Source: Rhypophila decipiens (Eukaryota; Ascomycota; Sordariomycetes; Sordariales; Naviculisporaceae). From it: a stretch of 64,000 nucleotides of DNA. A model generated the notes under the pieces. That model was not told the DNA's origin. It saw only the letters and a list, made by a program, of their open reading frames with translations, and did no database searches. Shown one piece after another: positions 57,105-64,000 of the stretch. Both the position numbers and the translations under genes were made by a program. Every line of letters begins with the position of its first letter. Within the stretch, counting starts at the first letter, position 1. The stretch covers positions 1 through 64,000 of the forward strand of contig MU858067.1 of NCBI GenBank assembly GCA_033297075.1. The letters are read 5' to 3'.

Positions 57105-60100
57105 TCAACTTTTTCGGTGTGCTGCCTAAGCCGGCCCTCAGAGGAGGTCAAGTCTGTCCAGTTCGGCGCCACACAATCGACTTGGCTTAAACACGGGTCC
57201 TTGCTGTGCAACGGGCCCAGGGCGCAGCCCAGGAAACGGTCGCTCGGATCCGACGCGGTGGTTTGCTGTTTAAAAATAAAGGAGAGAGGGCTCCGGTAAT
57301 GGCCAGTTCAACGCGGACCGGCTCGAAGGAGTGAGAAGAAGGTTCGACGTTGGACGAAGATGACGCTCGCCGTGCAGTGCGTGCTGCTGCGTTCGTGGAC
57401 GGCCAGTGTTCTGCAGGGCAAAACGGTTGTCGCGGCTGTGGCTGGTCGACGGGCTTGGGCTCGCTCGTAGTTGAATTGTCACAGCATGAAACGCAAGGGT
57501 GCTGGTCAAGCCAACCGCCAGAAAAGGAGGTGCCCAGATTGGGGAGATTTGTGTGGTCGGCCGCTGGGAATGGCCCAATGACAGGCGCCCAACTGGTTGG
57601 AATAATAATTCCACGCCCTACGCAAAGAACAAGAACGAAAGGGGGCCTTGGGGTTTTTGCAAACGAGCTGCGCCTCTGCAATATTGACTTTCAGTTCAGT
57701 ACGGAGAGATCTGGTTGTCTGTGATACTGTACGGATATGGCGATGTGATGATGTCCGCTTGTTGTTTGGGGTGTCGGTCTGCAGAAAAAACTGCAATTTG
57801 CGAAATTGGATATTCTCTGTACGGGATAGTGAGGTCCGTCACGGTACCGGGGTACTTCCCTCTAAAGTTGTTAAGGATTCCAAGTCGCTGGTTATCACTG
57901 CCGTCTTTTCAAGACTCAGAATTGCCTGTAGTTTGAGTGTTGGCTTCCCTTCGCCCCTTTTGACTGACGAGATTGACTTGATCCATCAAGGGCCCCTCCG
58001 CTCAGCTCTGGTCAATCGTTCAAAGTCATGATGGGACGGATCCGGGTGGTCCTGACGCTGCGGGAAAGCATGCGTGCACTGGAGCACAACACAAAGCAGG
58101 ACTTCTTGCGGCGATTCGATTGGGCCGTGTTGGCTGGGGAGCCCACTCGGTGCAGTGCTTGGGGCAATCGTCAGGGGCAATTCCCTACCCTACCTGCTCA
58201 ACATGCCAGCTGGATGCTAGCTAATCGCGCGCTACGGCAGGTACAGTACGGATGGGACACAAATGCACGCTAAATCTCCATCGGTGCGGGAGTGTGGGAG
58301 AGGGCGGGAAGGAGCATCCACAACCAAAGAGCGAGTCAAATTCGATATCGCGATCCATAAAGATCCGGAGCAGCCTTGTTGATCATCTGGTTGGCCAGTC
58401 TCGTTACTCAAGATCTCACAAGGCGCTTCTGGAGTGAAGAGGCTCTTAAGAGTAACCTCCGGGGTTTAACAATACCATTATCACCACATCACTCGAGATG
58501 AACTAACTAAGAAATACCGGATTAACACGCCCAAGAGAAATTTAAAATGGCAAGGGAAATGGGAATTCCACTCGCAGGGATGTTCCAGGCGTTTGGGCTT
58601 CCCGTCGGGCCTGGTCCTCGAGTGGCCCCCCTATCCAGGCTCAAAGCATGAACTTCTCATCTTCTTGACTGCGGCGTTCTTGCGATGAGCATCGAGCACG
58701 AGATATCTTTATTACTACATACCAGGTCCATTCCATCCGTGATCGGCGCTGGGAAGACTCTCCAAACTGTGGCACAGGATCGGATGGCTGACTTGCGATC
58801 ACTCGCCCTCTCCCTTCCTCCTCGGTAGCACCAGTGTATAATGCTCCTTTCTACGATGATATCCCCGACTAACAGCCATATATCCGTAGATCTATCAAGT
58901 AAACCGCGTGTTGAATTCCTCAGCAGGCAGCAGATGCTTCCTGATACGTGAGAACAAGGCATGGCGTAAAGAGGATGCGGCTTACTATTCTCGTTACTCG
59001 TTCTCTGATCTTGTGAAACCCCTTTCCAGTTGACTGCTCCAAAGTGCTCGCATATGCAAACAACTTGCACATCCCCCAGATCGGGGATCGGGGATCTGGG
59101 TGGGGAGCTGTTTGATACGCCGTACTCCGGGTAAACCGTGAAAATTCCCCTTCAAGACAGCAATCTCTGCGAAAAAGAGCCTCTTGCGGCTAATGGTCTC
59201 GCCTCCAGCCGCTCAGAGTATGTTCCTTATATGACAGTTCAGTCTGCTCATCAGGCAAGTTGGACGAACCCATCAATTCTTCTAGAAGGCCCAAGCAACA
59301 GACAAGATCAGTGCCCAACGCCGAGCCTGTCGTTTTATTTCCGTTTGTTTCGTTGCGAGTCAGGATGCTGTCATTCCCCCGGTTACGTAGCTCTTGGAGA
59401 ACGGATGACGGGAGGAAACCTCCCATGGCCCAAACCACCTGTAGACACTTTGACCGACGTACATATTACGCCTCTTACACCGAGTACGGACATGCTGTTC
59501 TCAGCAAAAGTCCGGCGGGCGGCGTAAAACCCCGGGTTTCAAAAGGACATGAAACGGGCGGCGGGCGAACTGGCGAGGTCGATGATGGAGGTCGGCTTAC
59601 TACGTTGTAAGTTGGAAACTGTACAGCCATCGAGCGGCAGGACCTGGATACATGAGGTGAGAGTTGATAAGATGTGTTATCCTCTCCAGTATCACGGATA
59701 AGATATGTTATCCTCTCAAGTATCACGGATGTTGTCGAGATTATAGACGATCAAACAAAGAAAGACAAAGGAATACTGTCTTTAAACAGGACTTCACTTA
59801 TGTATTACAGCAGATAAAGAGTGTTATAAGGTGCTGGCCAGATGAGAATTGACTCTGGACTACACAGCTTTGCATCAAGTTCATGTGTATCGCACCGGGA
59901 TAACTTGAAAAGAACGCATGTATGTGCTGCAGCTCCGGGTCGTACTACTTTATATGTACAGTACGTGCCGCTGGTGCGAATTTGTCACATCCTGACCACA
60001 CCATGTATATGGACGACTGAGCTATACGCACGAACTTCTTAGGCCCTGAAGTTAACAACTTGAACCATTTCGGGGCTGATATACTTGGTATAACGTGATA

Positions 60101-60386
60101 TCAAAGTCAACAGAAACAACCGCTGAGAACAACAACTGAAAAAAATAGGCCACTGTCTTCTAGACTCGCAAATAGAAGCAGTGTAGACCGATAAATGCTT
60201 CTTCCGCTCTTCATGCACCATGATCTATCTGATGAAGAATTATCTGTATGTAGTCATGACTCATAAGCCCGATGCTGGTATCTTAATCCCTGAAACGCCA
60301 GCCAGTAAACATCCAGTGCTCGCAAACGCCCAAATCACGCCCAAGATCATAATCATACAACCAGACACTTCTCGGTCCCAATATCC
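57105..60386. other. Intergenic region upstream of spa2
   Basis: No gene is supported in 3.3 kb. The left part should be the spa2 promoter and the right end the SSU72 3' UTR. Two features stand out: a small hairpin CCCAGATC...GATCTGGG at about 59,083-59,104 and a 31-bp tandem duplication at 59,666-59,727. Confidence 0.5.
59666..59727. repeat. 31-bp tandem duplication
   Basis: GATAAGATRTGTTATCCTCT followed by CMAGTATCACG is present twice in direct succession (59,666 and 59,697). Each copy contains the imperfect inverted pair GATAA...TTATC. Confidence 0.7.
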
Positions 60387-61223
60387 CTAGAACCATGCCA
60401 GTGTCCAGGTCGAAGGTAGGTTGGGCCATCGCTCCTGCCATTCAGCCAGGACGTCAGGAACCCGTTCATCAAAACTTGATCTAGCAGCCGCGCTGCCAGA
60501 GTCGAATGACCCTGCGCCGACTTTGTTTCTCTCCTCAACGGCGACCTTGTTCAGCGAGTTGGCCAGGTCGACGATGGCCTTACCTCCGACTGCGGCCTCT
60601 TCATGATTATCTTTAATATCAATGTTGATGACATGGACAGGGCGGTTGAGTGGGGAACCCCGATTCAAGAGGTCATCGATGACGGCATCCCAGCATCGCT
60701 CCTCGCAGGTTATGACGATATCCGCGATACCGCCTTCCATGCCCTCGCTCCCTTTATCCTTCTCGTGCTTGATCCTCGGCATGCCGACCTGCCAGTCCTG
60801 CCAGCGTTCTGGGCCCCATTTCACTACGCGGTTCCGGCCCAGCATGTTCAAGAGCCCGTTGGCGCGGTACAACCTGGGATCTTTTGCTTCCAGCTCCCGG
60901 TAGATACTATCATACGAGGTCTCGTTGAATTTGTAGACATTAGGTTGGGAGATGGTAGGTCCAGGGAGTCGAACTAGCGATCCTGTACCAAATGATATTA
61001 CGGGGAAGTTGGCTTCAGAGAGACGTAAATGACCTTCCATGGATCTGGATATATCTTTTGTTAGCCTAGCTCAGTCTGCGGTCGCGACTGTCAGAGTCAC
61101 TTGCCTGTTCTGATTACTGGCACAGACAGTGCAAAACTTGAGCTTGAATTCAGTTTGGTCGTTGGTTTGGCCATCTTGAGTGGATGAGGCCGCGGCGCCA
61201 CCTGCCGATTCTACGGCAGCCAT
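60387..61223 (-). CDS. SSU72: RNA polymerase II CTD phosphatase Ssu72
   Basis: Two exons, 61,223-61,105 and 61,044-60,387, give 258 residues. Ssu72 removes phosphate from Ser5 and Ser7 of the polymerase II C-terminal repeat and works in the cleavage/polyadenylation complex. The cysteine-phosphatase loop is CASNQNRS: catalytic Cys34 and phosphate-binding Arg40 in CX5R, followed by SMEGH as in homologues. The intron (61,104-61,045, 60 nt) begins with GC instead of GT (AG|GCAAGT) and ends TATCCAG; it has a CTAAC branch site and splits the Arg40 codon as AG|A. Without this splice the loop is broken, so the GC-AG assignment is well supported. Further family landmarks are [40 protein letters not shown] and the acid-bearing [11 protein letters not shown]. 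The N-terminal 25 residues before the core are extra compared with yeast. Confidence 0.95.
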
Positions 61224-63621
61224 GATCACGGGCACGCGACAGCTAAAGACCGAGATGTTGTATATGTTGTTCGTGGAGTAAGCTAGCTATCCTGATCAAC
61301 CCGAGTCAGCGTTCTGCTCTCAAGTCTGAATCATTGTGTCAAGAGCATTGTATTCAACTTGTTAATCAGATGTATATAGCGTAAAAAAGATAGTCATCAC
61401 GCGCCAGAAAACTGGCTACAGACAGCTCCAATAAAGAGAATCATCATATAAAGAAGGGGACGACAAATAAAGCACAAAGAACAGATATTCTTACCTTGTT
61501 TGACGAAACAAAAAGAGAGCGGGTTCAACCCTCTCCTTGTGTTTCCAATTCCCACTGCGGCATGGGGTGTGATGTGGTTCACAAAGACCTTTTGGATCCA
61601 AGCAGACGGACTGCTTGTTGGATGACGCTTTTCGGGTAAATTTGCAGTTGTGTTTTTCTTGCCGAGCTTTTTTAAGCACAAGATGTTACCCCACAGGTCC
61701 AGTGGGTCCTCGACAATACCGCCGGAACATACCGCCTTCCGACTCGGGATGAACCTGAAACACACTAGTAAATGAATCGTTCTTTGAATGTCCCGTCCCC
61801 CACTCTAGCTCGCACAACTGTTGGCAGCTGTTGTTATGGAAATGCACAACCCCCTCCTCGTCATGTCAAGACTCAAGAGTCCCAACGGCTGATTTGTATA
61901 CCGCTATATGGTCTGTTGTGGTTCACTGTCACGTCTTGCAGAACAGAGATGAAAGATCTGAGAGATGGGTGTGGTTCTGGGATGCTCATCCGACGATTGG
62001 GCAGCGCAGATTCTTGTGGCAAGCTTGGCTCCCATGTGTAAGTCGAGATTCCAGGAATAGAAACCCGCCTCGTAGGTTTGTTCTGGTTGGTCCCTTTCTC
62101 TCATTTGCAGACGCTCACCTCGTACACTACAGTAAAATCTCCCCACTGTCATCAATGGATCCGTTGACAAACTGCCCGAAGATGACCTTGCAAGCAGTGT
62201 TGGGTATGCAGGACGTAGCCTCTCTCCTGGTCCGTCCCAACCAAAAGTTATGTGCCGACAGGCAGGAATGGGGTCCATTGAGGATCGAGAACATGCTCAA
62301 CTTAACGAAGGCAACCTCCGCTACTGCAACCCCTCCTGCCAACGGCCTTGAAGTGGCAGACTAATGTCGGTTTGTCATGGGTTCGCTCCCATAACAGGCT
62401 GACAGAATCATGGCAATTATCCATGGAATCCCAGGGAATTTGTATTGCGAGTCTGTCCAAGAGAGGAGAGGGCTTTGACCTACTGTACATGCTGCCTGGA
62501 CGGAGTACGGAGTAGGCCCGCAAAGATTCAAAATCGTTGCGGCAACGGAGATTTACTTGCAGCTCCCATCCGGGCCCCGCTCCCTCCAAGAGGCGTCAAT
62601 TCGCCTCTGACAAGTCAACAGTAGAAAATGGAACGCATGGCTGACATTTTGTTGGGCTGATGAGTGGATGGTATTTGCTGGAGCGAGAGGACGGCGGGAG
62701 TGTGTAGACAGCGCGCTTAACTGCGCCGCCAGCCGCCCGTCACTTTTGTTCCTAGCTGCACCCAGGATTGACCCGGCGCTCTGCCATCCCCCCATTCCCC
62801 ACCTGTGCCTGTGTTGCTGTCCGGCGCTGAGAGTTCGGATCCCTCTGCTCCCCTCCAAAGAAACCACCCAAAATACCAAAAAGAAACTCTTGCCGCTACT
62901 CTTCCCGACTACCTAACCCTTTTCAAGTTTGCCTGCGACCCTTTGCGTTTGTTGCCCACTAAAGACGAATTGCGAAACAAGCAGGCTGCAAATTCTCCGT
63001 CTTTGTTTCCTTCCCCTCAGACGCCAATCGGCCCTGGTTCCCAAGTCCCCTCGACGTTGTTTGTAGGGCTTGGATCGCTCAGCCCGTCTTGGAGCCCTCG
63101 ACCTTGCCATCCCGTCCCTCCTCCTAGGTGAATGGGGGCTTCGCTATTCCTTTGGACAGCGCATCTACCACAACCGCCAAACCCTCAAACCTAGACCTCG
63201 ATCACTTCGCATTCTGTGCTGATCCTTGCCTCGGAGTGTCTTCTCCTCTATCGGCACAAAAACTCGGCTGCAGCTAGCACATTGATCCTCCTCTCTCCTC
63301 ACTTTGGCAGGACAGACGGCCGCTTCTGGCGACCTTGTCAGACACTTGTCTTCGCGGCCGTGTCACGACGAGTCGACGACAGTGCGCCATACTGCGCCGA
63401 GGGAAAAGTAAAAGAGGGAGAGGCAAGCGTCGAGAGGGCCCCGGTCGAGAAACCCTCCGTTTTTCGTGCCCGAGCGGTGACGGCCGGCGCCCTGAGGCTC
63501 CACCGCTTTGCCTGTAATAAACCACGATATCACCCATCCACACTTAGACTGTGGCATACCCACTAGCCAGCGCCAAAAGCGGCACTACGGCTATCTTGGA
63601 TCCATCTAGAAACTCTCGACC
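61224..63621. promoter_or_regulatory. Divergent region between SSU72 and the last gene
   Basis: No gene is supported in 2.4 kb. It should hold the SSU72 promoter on the left and, on the right (about 62,750-63,621), a CT-rich segment that looks like the promoter and long leader of the gene at 63,622. A GTGAAT donor-like site at 63,129 after CCTCCTAG may mark a leader intron. Confidence 0.5.
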
Positions 63622-64000
63622 ATGACGGCGATCATGTCGCCAGGCTCTCCCGCGACCTCGCCTCCAGCCATCACAACGACGGGCCCCAACGTCACGCATC
63701 CTCCGCTCCCGCCGTTAATAACATCGCCGCCTTCTCGTAGGAGCACATTGTCGCGTCCAATGTCTTATGCCTCCAAGAACCGCTTGTCGCAGTACTCGAC
63801 AGGTTCGATACCCTCCCGATCACGGCCGCCCTCGCATGTCTTTCCGATCTTTCCCTCCAGCTTGCCATATACTCTAGTCCGCGATTTCGCATACCCTGCC
63901 GGACATCCCATGCACTATGGCCCGCCTCCGGAGCCGTCCCGTCCCCCGTCGGGCATGACCACGCCAGCAAGCGAGCAGCGCCGGCTTTCAGATCCGCCGA
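63622..64000 (+). CDS. Unidentified Ser/Pro-rich protein, cut by window end
   Basis: The frame opens at ATG 63,622 (CCATGACGG context) and runs without stop to the last base, giving 126 complete codons. The part seen is rich in Ser, Pro and Thr with basic residues (SRRSTLSRPMSYASKNRLSQ, SIPSRSRPPS), so it is likely disordered. A more defined segment, LPYTLVRDFAYPAGHPMHYG, near residue 75-95 looks conserved, but I do not recognise the family. The lack of any stop in 379 bases, codon use similar to the neighbours and the leader-like sequence before it support a real gene. Everything downstream lies outside the window. Confidence 0.65.
   Translation, partial: MTAIMSPGSPATSPPAITTTGPNVTHPPLPPLITSPPSRRSTLSRPMSYASKNRLSQYSTGSIPSRSRPPSHVFPIFPSSLPYTLVRDFAYPAGHPMHYGPPPEPSRPPSGMTTPASEQRRLSDPP

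Overview
The window is nuclear DNA of a filamentous ascomycete (Pezizomycotina), most likely a Sordariomycete and perhaps one of the Sordariales. The grounds are compact genes split by short introns (51-202 nt) with GT-AG borders and CTRAC-type branch sites, a Zn2Cys6 regulator with a fungal-specific middle domain, a DUF7025-type AAA ATPase, the alpha-aminoadipate (fungal) lysine pathway, and polarisome, IQGAP and Atg14 proteins of fungal type. The species cannot be named from this alone. All exon structures below were built by hand from reading frame, splice consensus and codon phase, and every spliced gene closes in frame.

Layout. 1-5,430 is gene-poor; its left edge holds a frameshifted relic of a RecQ-like helicase. 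5,431-8,925 (+) encodes an unrecognised 1,164-residue protein with hydrophobic N-terminal segments, FG/Q-rich repeats and an acidic tail. 9,626-11,383 (-) is the autophagy protein Atg14, divergent from a conserved-looking 202-residue protein (11,976-12,584, +). 12,585-about 15,100 is a degenerate tandem-repeat tract, followed by a DUF3807-like protein (15,617-16,219, +) and a 173-bp tandem duplication near 17.1-17.5 kb. 18,257-20,970 (-) is an AAA ATPase and 23,254-25,841 (-) a Zn2Cys6 transcription factor.

The middle holds metabolic and cytoskeletal genes: saccharopine dehydrogenase LYS1 (27,538-29,134, +) convergent with IMP dehydrogenase (29,664-31,568, -), which is divergent from an IQGAP/Rng2 protein (32,918-37,960, +). 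Then come a class I O-methyltransferase (39,277-40,092, +), an M28 glutamate-carboxypeptidase-II-like membrane peptidase (40,944-43,558, -), an MFS transporter with a His-rich loop (46,210-48,179, +) and a MARVEL membrane protein with a Gln-rich tail (49,802-50,741, -).

The right end holds the polarisome scaffold Spa2 (54,191-57,104, -), the RNA polymerase II CTD phosphatase Ssu72 (60,387-61,223, -) and the start of an unidentified Ser/Pro-rich protein cut by the window end (63,622-64,000, +). The genes do not form one pathway. Rng2/IQGAP and Spa2 both serve polarised growth and septation, LYS1 and IMPDH are primary metabolism, and no biosynthetic cluster is evident. I found no convincing new multi-gene system. 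The most interesting leads are the FG-repeat membrane protein, a possible mitochondrial N-terminal extension of LYS1, the GC-AG intron that splits the catalytic Arg codon of SSU72, and the repeat tract at 12.6-15.1 kb.
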